A DNA stretch of 64,000 nt from Ornithinibacillus xuwenensis (GTDB lineage: Bacteria; Bacillota; Bacilli; Bacillales; Amphibacillaceae). A program made the translations under genes and the position numbers. Position 1 is the stretch's first letter; the number at the start of each line of letters is the position of its first letter. Below the pieces are notes generated by a model. The model worked only from the letters and a program-made list of their open reading frames with translations. It ran no database searches and was not told where the DNA came from. Positions 8,712-17,336 of this stretch are shown one piece after another. The stretch spans positions 62,001-126,000 of the forward strand of contig NZ_JBDIML010000001.1 of NCBI RefSeq assembly GCF_039614845.1, in the 5' to 3' direction.

Positions 8712-11051
8712 ATGAATGAGAGAATCTTACGAGTACTAGATTTTCAAAAGATTATAGATCGCTTAAGTCGACATGCTGCAACCAGTCTAGGAAAAGACTT
8801 GGCATCAAAGCTAAAACCCTCTACTGATTTAGAGGAAGTGAAACAACTGCAGGAAGAAACTGATGAAGCGGCACAGGTTGTTCGCCTTAACGCCTCCATT
8901 CCACTAGGAGGGATATTTGATATCCGTCCAAGTATTAAGCGAAGTGTGATTGGCGGTGTGCTGAGTACAACTGAATGTTTGGATGTTGCCAATACCATCT
9001 ATGGTGGAAGGCAAGTAAAGGATTTTATTGATGGCTTAGAGGAAGAACTCACAATATTAAAAGATATTGTTGATGGCATTACGCCATTACGAAATTTGGA
9101 ATTAGAAATAAAAAATTCCATTGACGATCATGGTCATGTTATGGATAGTGCATCAGAAAAACTACGAGGTATCCGTTCCTCTACTCGTACGTATGAAAGT
9201 AGAATTCGCGAGAAGCTAGATAGCTATACGAAAACAAAAAGTAATATGTTATCAGATGCAATTATTACGATACGTAATGATCGCTATGTATTACCAGTAA
9301 AACACGAGTATCGTGGAGCTGTAGGTGGAATTGTTCATGATCAGTCAGCATCAGGTCAAACCTTATTCATGGAGCCTAAGGCAGTCGTTGATCTAAACAA
9401 TCAGCTTCAAGAGCTATATGCAAAGGAAAAGCAAGAAATAGATCGTATTCTTCGGGAGCTGAGCCAAAGTATTGCTTTAGAAGAAGCCTTTTTAACAGAT
9501 AATGTTACTCGATTAGCGAAGATTGATTACATGTTTGCCAGAGCAAACCTCGCTAGAGAAATGAAGGCATCTAGACCAATGATGAATGATAGTGGTATTA
9601 TCAAAATGCGTCAGGCGAGGCATCCGCTTATCGATATCAGTGAAGTTGTTGCAAATGATATTGAAATCGGTAAAGCGTATACCTCTATAGTTATAACAGG
9701 ACCCAACACAGGTGGTAAGACGGTTACATTGAAAATGGTAGGACTATGTACATTAATGGCTCAATCGGGCTTACAGGTTCCAGCTCTTGACGGATGTGAA
9801 ATGTCGGTATTCGATCAAGTATTTGCAGATATTGGCGATGAACAATCTATCGAGCAAAATTTAAGTACATTTTCTTCTCATATGACAAATATTGTATCTA
9901 TTTTAAAGCAAGTTGATGACAAGACATTAGTGCTTTTTGATGAATTAGGTGCCGGAACAGACCCTCAGGAGGGGGCTGCATTGGCAATGTCTATATTGGA
10001 TGAAGTTATTGCTAGAAATGCACGAGTTATTGCGACTACACATTATCCAGAACTAAAAGCCTATGGGTATAATCGGGAAAATGTCATTAATGCATCAATG
10101 GAATTTGACGTTCAGACACTTCAACCTACATATCGTTTGTTAATTGGTGTTCCAGGTAGAAGTAATGCATTCGAAATCTCGAAACGATTAGGGTTGGAAG
10201 ATACTATTATTGATCAGGCAAAAAGCCATATAGGAATTGATTCTAAAAATGTTGAAAACATGATTGCTTCATTAGAGCAATCTAAATTACAAGCCGAAAA
10301 AGAATACGAGGAAGCACACGACATCCTCCTTCAAACCGAAAAGCTCCGTAATGAAATGTTGGAGGAGTGGAATCAGTTCGACCGAAAACGAGAAGAACTA
10401 TATCGGAAGGCTGAGGAGAAAGCTGAGAAAGCACTTCGTCAAGCACGGGAAGAAGCAGAATTGATCGTTCAGGAAATACGAAATATGAAGACAGATGCGA
10501 AGCTGAAGGAACATGAGTGGATTGAAGCGAAGAAGATGCTGGAGGAAGCCCAACCTAAGTTATCAACTAAACAGCCAAATAAGAAGCAAACCACCACTTC
10601 TACTGAAGAGCTTAACCCGGGAGATGAAATTAAGCTACTAACCATCAATCAGAACGGATCTGTTATCGAAAAGGTTAGTGATCAGGAGTACTTGGTTCAA
10701 GTAGGTATTATGAAGGTGAAAGTAAAAAGAAATGATCTTCAGTTAATTGGTAAGCCTAAAGTGTCATATGAGAAGCCATTAACAACAGTAAAGGGTTCAA
10801 ATTATCATGTTTCCACGGAACTAGACCTTCGTGGTGAACGGTTTGAGGATGCGTTATTAAAATTAGAAAAATATGTTGATGATGCGACATTAGCAGGCTA
10901 TCCAAAAGCCTTTATTATTCATGGGAAAGGTACTGGGGCACTAAGAAAAGGTGTACAAGAATTTGTGAAAAAGCATCCGAGTATTAACTCCTCAAGACCA
11001 GGAACTGCTGGTGAAGGTGGAAGTGGCGTAACTGTAATTGAATTTCGATAA
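8712..11051 (+). CDS. mutS2: Endonuclease MutS2
   Basis: A MutS paralogue without mismatch-recognition domain I. In Bacilli it acts in recombination control and on collided ribosomes. In its 779 residues the ABC-type Walker A GPNTGGKT lies near 331-338, Walker B TLVLFDELGAGTDP near 405, and the H-loop region ATTHYPELK near 440. A coiled-coil/KOW-like linker spans 520-680, and the C-terminal Smr nuclease domain carries LDLRGERFEDAL and HGKGTGALRKG. Upstream AAGGAG at 8699-8704. Same order as in B. subtilis. Confidence 0.96.
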   Translation: MNERILRVLDFQKIIDRLSRHAATSLGKDLASKLKPSTDLEEVKQLQEETDEAAQVVRLNASIPLGGIFDIRPSIKRSVIGGVLSTTECLDVANTIYGGRQVKDFIDGLEEELTILKDIVDGITPLRNLELEIKNSIDDHGHVMDSASEKLRGIRSSTRTYESRIREKLDSYTKTKSNMLSDAIITIRNDRYVLPVKHEYRGAVGGIVHDQSASGQTLFMEPKAVVDLNNQLQELYAKEKQEIDRILRELSQSIALEEAFLTDNVTRLAKIDYMFARANLAREMKASRPMMNDSGIIKMRQARHPLIDISEVVANDIEIGKAYTSIVITGPNTGGKTVTLKMVGLCTLMAQSGLQVPALDGCEMSVFDQVFADIGDEQSIEQNLSTFSSHMTNIVSILKQVDDKTLVLFDELGAGTDPQEGAALAMSILDEVIARNARVIATTHYPELKAYGYNRENVINASMEFDVQTLQPTYRLLIGVPGRSNAFEISKRLGLEDTIIDQAKSHIGIDSKNVENMIASLEQSKLQAEKEYEEAHDILLQTEKLRNEMLEEWNQFDRKREELYRKAEEKAEKALRQAREEAELIVQEIRNMKTDAKLKEHEWIEAKKMLEEAQPKLSTKQPNKKQTTTSTEELNPGDEIKLLTINQNGSVIEKVSDQEYLVQVGIMKVKVKRNDLQLIGKPKVSYEKPLTTVKGSNYHVSTELDLRGERFEDALLKLEKYVDDATLAGYPKAFIIHGKGTGALRKGVQEFVKKHPSINSSRPGTAGEGGSGVTVIEFR

Positions 11052-11076
11052 TGATTGATCTAATGGGGGGATAAAT

Positions 11077-11484
11077 GTGAGTGGATTTTGGGAGAATGCT
11101 TTAGTAGACACAGCGGCTAGATATAGTGTAGTTGTCCTGTGTACTATTGTTTTTTTAGCTGTTTTTGAGCTAGTGACATCTTATAAAAATTGGGATGAAA
11201 TTAAAAAAGGAAATATTGCCGTGGCAATGGCGACTGGGGGGAAGATATTCGGTATTGCCACGATATTTCGCTATTCAATTGAACATAATGATAGTCTGCT
11301 TATAAGTATTTCCTGGGGAACTGTAGGATTCATCTTGTTATTGATAGGATATTTTATCTTTGAGTTTTTAACACCTGCAATGAAAATTGATGAAGAAATA
11401 GGCAAAGGAAATAAGGCAGTAGGACTAATTTCATTAATTATTTCAGTTGGATTATCATTTGTTATTGGTGCAAGTATCATATAA
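11077..11484 (+). CDS. DUF350 family membrane protein (YshE-like)
   Basis: A 135-residue protein with four hydrophobic segments and the DUF350 feature of two internal repeats, each ending in a charged turn (ELVTSYKNWDEIKKGNIAVAM and EFLTPAMKIDEEIGKGNKA). Function is unknown in the family. A GTG start at 11077 follows a run of G at 11065-11070. It lies 25 bases after mutS2, the position of yshE in B. subtilis. Confidence 0.85.
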   Translation: MSGFWENALVDTAARYSVVVLCTIVFLAVFELVTSYKNWDEIKKGNIAVAMATGGKIFGIATIFRYSIEHNDSLLISISWGTVGFILLLIGYFIFEFLTPAMKIDEEIGKGNKAVGLISLIISVGLSFVIGASII

Positions 11485-11503
11485 CGTATTAAGGGAGAGC
11501 ATA

Positions 11504-11602
11504 ATGGAAACTTTAGCAAAAGTCTGTATAGGTGTAGCCATTGTTTTTGTTTTAATTGGGATTTTATACCTCGTTTTTGATTTTGATTTCAGCATTTTTT
11601 AA
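11504..11602 (+). CDS. Small single-span membrane peptide (32 aa)
   Basis: ATG at 11504 follows a good AAGGGAGAG site. The product has 32 residues: a short charged start (METLAK), one hydrophobic helix (about residues 7-26) and an acidic aromatic tail (VFDFDFSIF). It is 19 bases behind the DUF350 gene and likely shares its transcript. No family recognised; the ribosome binding site and the clean helix are the only support. Confidence 0.5.
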   Translation: METLAKVCIGVAIVFVLIGILYLVFDFDFSIF

Positions 11603-11642
11603 TTGTGAATAGAAAAAATTAAGGCGAATTCATAAATAAAAT

Positions 11643-11671
11643 TTCAAAAAATACAAATTAGTCGGTATAAT
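11643..11671 (+). promoter_or_regulatory. Probable sigma-A promoter of lcfA
   Basis: TATAAT at 11666-11671 with a 17-base spacer from a 4-of-6 match TTCAAA at 11643-11648, ending 31 bases before the lcfA start. I see no FadR-type dyad here. Confidence 0.45.
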
Positions 11672-11702
11672 AGGAGTAAGTAAATTAAAAGGAGGTTTAT
11701 GA

Positions 11703-13400
11703 ATGGTCGAAGAAAAAAGGTGGCATCAGCTCTATCCTAAGGAAATACCGACTTCTATTGAATACGACGAGCGACCATTGTATTTCTTTTTAAAGGATGC
11801 AGCTTCACGCTACAAAGAAAAGAAAGCGCTTCATTTTATGGGAAAAGAACTAACCTATGATGAGGTCTACCACCAAGCAAAGAAGTTTGCAAACTATCTC
11901 CAAAGTCTTGGGATAGAAAAGGGAGACCGCATAGCTATTATGCTACCGAATACACCTCAATCTGTTATCGGTTATTACGGTGCGTTGATGGCGGGAGCAA
12001 TTGTTGTCCAAACAAATCCGTTGTACAAAGAAAGAGAGTTAGAGTATCAGTTAAATGACTCTGGTGCCAAGGTTATTGTCTGTCTTGATATTCTTGTTCC
12101 TAGGGTGACCAATGTAAAGAAAAGTACTCAGTTAGAACATGTGATTGTTACCGGTATAAAGGATTATTTACCATTTCCCAAAAACTTAATCTATCCTTTT
12201 ATTCAAAAGAAGCAATACAACATGGTTGTCAAGGTGGAGGAATCAGCAGATACACATTTATGGACCTCCATTTTGGATAGGGCGGAAGCTAACTATACGG
12301 AAGTCCATGTTAATCCGACTGAGGATATTGCGTTACTTCAGTATACGGGTGGTACAACTGGCTTTCCAAAGGGTGTTATGCTGACACATCGAAATCTGGT
12401 AGCAAATGCTCAAATGTGTGACAGTTGGATATATAAAACAAAAAAAGGTGAGGAAGTTGTACTAGGAGTATTGCCGTTCTTTCATGTTTATGGAATGACT
12501 GCTGTTATGAACCTATCCATATTAAGTGGAGCAAAAATGGTACTGTTACCTAAGTTTGATGCAACGGAGGTTTTAAAGACAATTCAAAAGTTAAGACCTA
12601 CATTGTTCCCAGGTGCTCCTACCATATATATTGGGATTCTAAATCACCCAGATTTGAAAAAGTATGATCTGTCATCTATTCAAGCATGTATTAGTGGATC
12701 TGCGCCACTACCAGTAGAAGTACAAGAGAAGTTTGAAAAAGTAACTGGTGGTTGCTTAGTAGAAGGATATGGCTTAACCGAATCTTCACCTGTTACCCAT
12801 GCAAATCTTATTTATGGAAATCGAATAAGTGGAAGTATTGGGTTACCATGGCCAGATACGGATGCTAAGATATTGAATATGGAAACCTACGAGGAAGTAG
12901 AGCTAGGTGATGTTGGAGAACTAGCTGTAAAAGGTCCACAGATTATGAAGGGCTACTGGAACAAGCCTGAGGATACTGAAAACACCTTAATAGATGGCTG
13001 GCTATTAACTGGGGACTTAGGGTATATGGATGAAAACGGATATTTTTATGTGGTCGATCGCAAAAAGGATATGATTATTGCTGGAGGCTATAATATTTAT
13101 CCGCGAGAGGTTGAGGAAGTCTTATATGAACATGAGGCAATCCTGGAAGCTGTAGTAGCTGGAGTACCAGATCCATATCGAGGTGAGACCGTAAAAGCAT
13201 ATGTTGTATTAAAGGAAGGGCATGCAATAACAGAAAAAGAGCTAAATAACTATTGTCGTGATAATTTAGCCGCATATAAGGTGCCAAGAATTTATGAGTT
13301 CCGTGATGAACTGCCAAAAACAGCTGTTGGAAAAATCCTAAGGAGACAGTTAGTAGATGAAGAAAAACAGAAAACACAAGATAAAGTTACAACCACTTGA
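11703..13400 (+). CDS. lcfA: Long-chain-fatty-acid-CoA ligase
   Basis: Activates long-chain fatty acids to acyl-CoA for beta-oxidation. 565 residues with the adenylate-forming motifs LQYTGGTTGFPKG (about residue 216), GYGLTESSPV (about 357), TGDLGYMD and GYNIYPREVEE, and the C-terminal lysine region KTAVGKILRR. The ATG lies 6 bases after AAGGAGG. It heads the fad/etf block; in B. subtilis lcfA is co-transcribed with fadR-fadB-etfBA, whereas here a hairpin and a new promoter separate it from fadR. Confidence 0.95.
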   Translation: MVEEKRWHQLYPKEIPTSIEYDERPLYFFLKDAASRYKEKKALHFMGKELTYDEVYHQAKKFANYLQSLGIEKGDRIAIMLPNTPQSVIGYYGALMAGAIVVQTNPLYKERELEYQLNDSGAKVIVCLDILVPRVTNVKKSTQLEHVIVTGIKDYLPFPKNLIYPFIQKKQYNMVVKVEESADTHLWTSILDRAEANYTEVHVNPTEDIALLQYTGGTTGFPKGVMLTHRNLVANAQMCDSWIYKTKKGEEVVLGVLPFFHVYGMTAVMNLSILSGAKMVLLPKFDATEVLKTIQKLRPTLFPGAPTIYIGILNHPDLKKYDLSSIQACISGSAPLPVEVQEKFEKVTGGCLVEGYGLTESSPVTHANLIYGNRISGSIGLPWPDTDAKILNMETYEEVELGDVGELAVKGPQIMKGYWNKPEDTENTLIDGWLLTGDLGYMDENGYFYVVDRKKDMIIAGGYNIYPREVEEVLYEHEAILEAVVAGVPDPYRGETVKAYVVLKEGHAITEKELNNYCRDNLAAYKVPRIYEFRDELPKTAVGKILRRQLVDEEKQKTQDKVTTT

Positions 13401-13417
13401 GCTTCATGCTCATTTTT
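13398..13417 (+). terminator. Weak terminator after lcfA
   Basis: A 5-bp stem (TGAGC pairing with GCTCA) with a 5-nt loop and a T-rich tail, overlapping the lcfA stop codon. Short, so termination is probably partial. Confidence 0.45.
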
Positions 13418-13442
13418 CCTTAAAAAGTATACAAGCATTATA

Positions 13443-13495
13443 TTGACAGAATATAATTTGCGATTTACAATAATAAATGAATGACTATTCATTCA
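13443..13495 (+). promoter_or_regulatory. fadR promoter with FadR operator
   Basis: TTGACA at 13443-13448, a 17-base spacer and TACAAT at 13466-13471 make a near-consensus sigma-A promoter. Overlapping the expected transcription start is the dyad TGAATGA-CTAT-TCATTCA at 13478-13495, the form of operator bound by B. subtilis FadR and lifted by long-chain acyl-CoA. This predicts that FadR represses its own gene and the downstream fadB-etfBA genes. Confidence 0.85.
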
Positions 13496-13530
13496 TTTTC
13501 GTTTCGGATGTATGCTTGAAGGAGATTAGT

Positions 13531-14115
13531 ATGAAAAACAACAAACCAAAGTACAAATTAATTATCGAAGCAGCTGTTGATGTGATTGCTGAAAACGGAT
13601 ATCATGCTTCACAAGTTTCCAAAATAGCAAAAAAAGCAGGTGTTGCAGATGGCACAATTTACTTGTATTTTAAGAACAAAGAGGATATTCTAGTTTCCGT
13701 CTTTGAGGAAAAGATGGGACAATTTATCGAACAAATAGCTGCTGCAACGAGTCAAAAGGAGACTGCGAGTGAGAAGCTTTTAACGCTAATCAGCATGCAT
13801 TTTGGCCAGTTAGCGGCTAATCATCATTTAGCGATTGTCACTCAGCTGGAGCTAAGACAATCTAATTTATCTTTGCGGCAACAAATCAATCGTATTCTTA
13901 AACCATATCTAGGTGTTATAGATGGAATCATTAAGGAAGGAATCGATGAGAATTTGTTCCGTAGTGATATTAATATTCCTCTCATTAGACAGATGATATT
14001 TGGGACACTTGATGAAACGGTGACCAACTGGGTAATGAATGAGGAAAAATATGATTTAGTAGGCCTAGCTCCTGCTGTACATGATTTAATTACCAAGGGC
14101 ATCAAGGCATCGTAG
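13531..14115 (+). CDS. fadR: TetR-family fatty acid degradation repressor FadR
   Basis: Represses beta-oxidation genes until it binds long-chain acyl-CoA. 194 residues from the ATG at 13531, which has AAGGAG 7 bases upstream; an earlier in-frame ATG at 13477 lies inside the operator and is rejected. The TetR helix-turn-helix is very well conserved with Bacillus FadR (NGYHASQVSKIAKKAGVADG, then TIYLYFKNKEDIL). The ligand domain contains the TQLELRQSNL and QMIFGTLDETVTNWVM stretches also typical of FadR. Confidence 0.95.
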   Translation: MKNNKPKYKLIIEAAVDVIAENGYHASQVSKIAKKAGVADGTIYLYFKNKEDILVSVFEEKMGQFIEQIAAATSQKETASEKLLTLISMHFGQLAANHHLAIVTQLELRQSNLSLRQQINRILKPYLGVIDGIIKEGIDENLFRSDINIPLIRQMIFGTLDETVTNWVMNEEKYDLVGLAPAVHDLITKGIKAS

Positions 14116-14178
14116 AACACTACATAACAATGTATGACTGCCCAAAATACATTTAATGATTCGTAAAGGGGTGTTATC

Positions 14179-14952
14179 TTGGGAAAAATTGCATATGAAT
14201 TGAAAGAGCATGTCGCGATTCTTACAATACAGAGTCCTCCGGCCAATGCTTTATCTAGCAGTCTATTGAATGCGCTTTCTGATCAGCTTGATTTAATCGA
14301 GAAGGACAAAACAGTTAAAGCAATCATTCTAAAAGGCGAAGGAAGATTTTTTTCGGCAGGAGCAGATATAAAGGAGTTTACATCATTACAAGAGGCTTCC
14401 GATTATCAAGCGCTTTCTGAAGCTGGTCAACATTTATTTGACCGCATTGAACAATTTCACATCCCAGTAATAGCAGCGATTCATGGTGCTGCATTAGGTG
14501 GAGGAATGGAGCTAGCATTGTCCTGTCATATACGTATTGCTACAGAAAATGCAAAGCTTGGATTACCGGAGCTTACACTAGGGATTATCCCTGGATTTGC
14601 CGGAACCCAACGATTACCTTTATACGTTGGCACAGCCAAGGCATATGAGATGATATTAACAGGGGAGCCAATATCAGCAAAAGAGGCACATCAGTATGGG
14701 TTGGTTAGCCAAATTACTGGTGAAGAGGAAGTATTTGAGGTTGCATTTTCACTTGCATCAAAAATCGCTTCCAAGAGCAAGCCTACCATAAGTAGGATTA
14801 TGCAACTTATTCCATACGCCAAATCTGAACAATTCTCTAAAGGTGTAAAGGAAGAAGCGAAAGCATTTGGGGAAATTTTTGGTTCAGAGGATGCAAAAGA
14901 AGGGGTTCAAGCTTTCCTTGAAAAAAGAAAGCCTAATTTTAAAGATAAGTAA
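14179..14952 (+). CDS. fadB: Enoyl-CoA hydratase
   Basis: Hydrates trans-2-enoyl-CoA in beta-oxidation. 257 residues of the crotonase family: oxyanion-hole motifs FFSAGADIKEF (about residue 56) and HGAALGGGMELALSC (about 102), and LGLPELTLGIIPGFAGTQRL, which carries the catalytic glutamates. The start is a TTG at 14179 with AAAGGGGTG 6-14 bases upstream; no in-frame ATG gives a full-length protein. It is followed by etfB after 42 bases, so it sits in the fadR-fadB-etfBA unit. Confidence 0.93.
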   Translation: MGKIAYELKEHVAILTIQSPPANALSSSLLNALSDQLDLIEKDKTVKAIILKGEGRFFSAGADIKEFTSLQEASDYQALSEAGQHLFDRIEQFHIPVIAAIHGAALGGGMELALSCHIRIATENAKLGLPELTLGIIPGFAGTQRLPLYVGTAKAYEMILTGEPISAKEAHQYGLVSQITGEEEVFEVAFSLASKIASKSKPTISRIMQLIPYAKSEQFSKGVKEEAKAFGEIFGSEDAKEGVQAFLEKRKPNFKDK

Positions 14953-14994
14953 GAAAAATTGATAGCTTAATAGATTACTAGAGGAGGAACTCAC

Positions 14995-15768
14995 GTGAAC
15001 ATTTATGTATTATTAAAAAAGACATTTGATACAGAAGAGAAAATAATTGTAACAGATGGTCGTATTGAGGATGAAGGTGCTGAATTTATTATTAATCCTT
15101 ATGACGAATATGCTGTTGAAGAAGCGATAAAACAGCGTGACGAACATGGTGGAGAGGTAACCGTTGTCACGATTGGAGATGAAGATTCTGAGAAACAGCT
15201 TCGCACTGCACTTGCGATGGGGGCTGATAAAGCTGTATTAATTAATACGGAAGAGGACTTAGAAGAAGGTGACCAATTTACAACGGTTAAAATATTGGAA
15301 GCATTCTTTGAAGATAAAGAAGCTGACTTAATTCTTGCTGGTAATGTAGCGATTGATGAAGCTAGTGGTCAGGTTGGACCACGTCTTGCAGAAAGACTTG
15401 GTATTTCATACGTAACAACGATTACAAGCTTAGAAATTGATGGTGATACAGCAAACATTGATAAGGATGTTGAAGGTGATGTTGAAAAAGTACAAACCAC
15501 ATTACCACTACTTGTAACCTGTCAACAAGGGTTAAATGAACCAAGATATCCTTCTTTACCAGGAATTATGAAAGCGAAAAAGAAACCACTGGAAGAATTA
15601 GAAATCGATGATTTAGATTTGGATGAAGATGAACTGGAGCCAAAAACAAAGACAATCGATATCTTTTTACCTCCTGAAAAAGAAGCAGGAAGAGTACTAG
15701 AGGGTGAAATAGAGAATCAAGTGAAAGAACTTGTTTCGCTGTTAAGAAATGAAGCGAAAGTACTTTAA
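14995..15768 (+). CDS. etfB: Electron transfer flavoprotein beta subunit
   Basis: The beta half of ETF, which accepts electrons from acyl-CoA dehydrogenases and passes them to the respiratory chain. 257 residues with an AMP-binding ETF beta fold (TIGDEDSEKQLRTALAMGAD) and the ETF signature VGPRLAERLGISYVTTITSLE. GTG start at 14995 after GAGGAGG. 26 bases before etfA. Confidence 0.95.
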   Translation: MNIYVLLKKTFDTEEKIIVTDGRIEDEGAEFIINPYDEYAVEEAIKQRDEHGGEVTVVTIGDEDSEKQLRTALAMGADKAVLINTEEDLEEGDQFTTVKILEAFFEDKEADLILAGNVAIDEASGQVGPRLAERLGISYVTTITSLEIDGDTANIDKDVEGDVEKVQTTLPLLVTCQQGLNEPRYPSLPGIMKAKKKPLEELEIDDLDLDEDELEPKTKTIDIFLPPEKEAGRVLEGEIENQVKELVSLLRNEAKVL

Positions 15769-15794
15769 TTGGATGACAGAAAGGAGAAAAAATA

Positions 15795-16769
15795 ATGAGT
15801 GATAAAATACTAGTGATTGGTGAATCTAGAGACGGCGTACTACGTAATGTAACTTTCGAAGCAATTGCTGCAGCGAAAAAAATTAGTTCAGATGGAGAAG
15901 TTGTTGGTGTGCTATGTGGTAGTGAAGAATTAGCTAGCCAGGCACAAGAGATGATTTATTATGGTGCAGATCGCGTCGTTACCGTAACAAATGAAAAATT
16001 ATCTTCTTATACATCAGAAGGGTTCGGTCAGGCTGCATTAGCAGTAATTGATGATGAAAATCCTAGCGGTATCGTAATGGGACATACTGCTGTTGGAAAA
16101 GACTTGACACCTAAGCTTGCAAGTAAACTGGAAGTAGGATTAATCTCTGATACGGTTGACATCAACCATGATGGTGGTCAAGTAGTTTTTACTCGTCCGA
16201 TATATTCTGGTAAAGCGTTTGAAAAAAAAGTAATTACGGATGGTATCGTATTTGCAACCATTCGTCCTAATAATATCCCAGCCTTAGAGCGTGATGAATC
16301 TCGTTCTGGTGATGTTCAACAGAAAACAGTTGACATCTCAGATTTACGTACGGTTATTAAAGAAGTTATTCGCAAAGCAACTGATGGAGTAGATTTATCA
16401 GAAGCGAAAGTTGTGGTAGCTGGTGGTCGTGGCGTGAAAAGCGCAGATGGGTTTAAACCATTATATGAGTTGGCTGAAGTATTAGGTGGTGCAGTTGGTG
16501 CATCTCGTGGTGCTTGTGATGCAGATTACTGTGATTACTCCTTACAAATTGGTCAAACAGGTAAAGTGGTAACGCCTGATTTATATATTGCGGTCGGTAT
16601 ATCTGGTGCAATACAGCATCTGGCTGGTATGTCGAATTCCAAGGTGATAGTTGCAATTAATAAAGACCCAGAAGCAAATATCTTCAATGTTGCTGACTAT
16701 GGAATTGTTGGTGATTTGTTCGAAATTATACCGATGCTAACCGAGGAAATTAAGAAAATTAAAGGATAA
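15795..16769 (+). CDS. etfA: Electron transfer flavoprotein alpha subunit
   Basis: The FAD-binding half of ETF. 324 residues: N-terminal alpha/beta domain, then the FAD domain with VVAGGRGVKSADGF, GASRGACDADYC and the C-terminal signature YIAVGISGAIQHLAGM. AAAGGAG lies 7 bases before the ATG. Ends the fad/etf unit ahead of a strong terminator. Confidence 0.96.
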   Translation: MSDKILVIGESRDGVLRNVTFEAIAAAKKISSDGEVVGVLCGSEELASQAQEMIYYGADRVVTVTNEKLSSYTSEGFGQAALAVIDDENPSGIVMGHTAVGKDLTPKLASKLEVGLISDTVDINHDGGQVVFTRPIYSGKAFEKKVITDGIVFATIRPNNIPALERDESRSGDVQQKTVDISDLRTVIKEVIRKATDGVDLSEAKVVVAGGRGVKSADGFKPLYELAEVLGGAVGASRGACDADYCDYSLQIGQTGKVVTPDLYIAVGISGAIQHLAGMSNSKVIVAINKDPEANIFNVADYGIVGDLFEIIPMLTEEIKKIKG

Positions 16770-16780
16770 CAAGATAAGAA

Positions 16781-16811
16781 AATCTAACCTTTAATTGGTT
16801 AGATTTTTTTA
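16781..16811 (+). terminator. Terminator of the fad/etf unit
   Basis: A 9-bp perfect stem (AATCTAACC with GGTTAGATT), 7-nt loop and T run, 11 bases after the etfA stop. Confidence 0.9.
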
Positions 16812-16933
16812 TTCTAAACGTTATACTCAATGATTTTATTGGATAAGAACGATGATAATAAGCAAACTGTTAGTAAGGATTTTCTATTAATGGTATACTC
16901 ATTTTGAAAGACGTAACAAGAGGAGGAAAGTTC

Positions 16934-17248
16934 ATGGCAATTGTAAATGTTACAGATCAAAACTTCGCTGGTGAAACTGCTGAAGGATTAGTACTAGCAG
17001 ACTTCTGGGCTCCATGGTGTGGTCCATGTAAAATGATTGCTCCGGTTCTAGAAGAAATCGATGGCGAAATGTCTGAAAAAGTACAAATCGTAAAATTAGA
17101 TGTTGACGAAAACCAAGAAACTGCAAGTAAATTTGGTGTAATGAGTATCCCAACACTATTATTATTCAAGGATGGGAATGTAGTTGACCAAGTAATTGGT
17201 TTTCAACCAAAAGAAGCGCTTGTTGAACTAATCAATAAGCACGCTTAA
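16934..17248 (+). CDS. trxA: Thioredoxin
   Basis: A general thiol-disulfide reductant. 104 residues with the active site WCGPC at 28-32 and cis-proline SIPT near 72-75. I choose the ATG at 16934, 6 bases after AGGAGG, not the in-frame TTG at 16904. A possible extended -10 (TGGTATACT at 16891-16899) lies upstream. Monocistronic, between etfA and uvrC as in Bacillus. Confidence 0.96.
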   Translation: MAIVNVTDQNFAGETAEGLVLADFWAPWCGPCKMIAPVLEEIDGEMSEKVQIVKLDVDENQETASKFGVMSIPTLLLFKDGNVVDQVIGFQPKEALVELINKHA

Positions 17249-17273
17249 TGCGATTCCATATAATACGTTAATC

Positions 17274-17312
17274 AATCCCTTGTTACAGCTTGTGACAGGG
17301 GATTATTTCTAA
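17274..17312 (+). terminator. Terminator after trxA
   Basis: An imperfect 14-bp stem (17274-17287 pairing with 17291-17304, with two non-Watson-Crick positions) closes on a 3-nt loop and is followed by TATTTCTAATTT. Confidence 0.7.
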
Positions 17313-17336
17313 TTTAGTGTGTAAGGAATGACAATA

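Noticed and set aside
13477..13530. 18-residue N-terminal extension of FadR
   Set aside because: The ATG at 13477 lies in the operator and the ribosome site fits the ATG at 13531.
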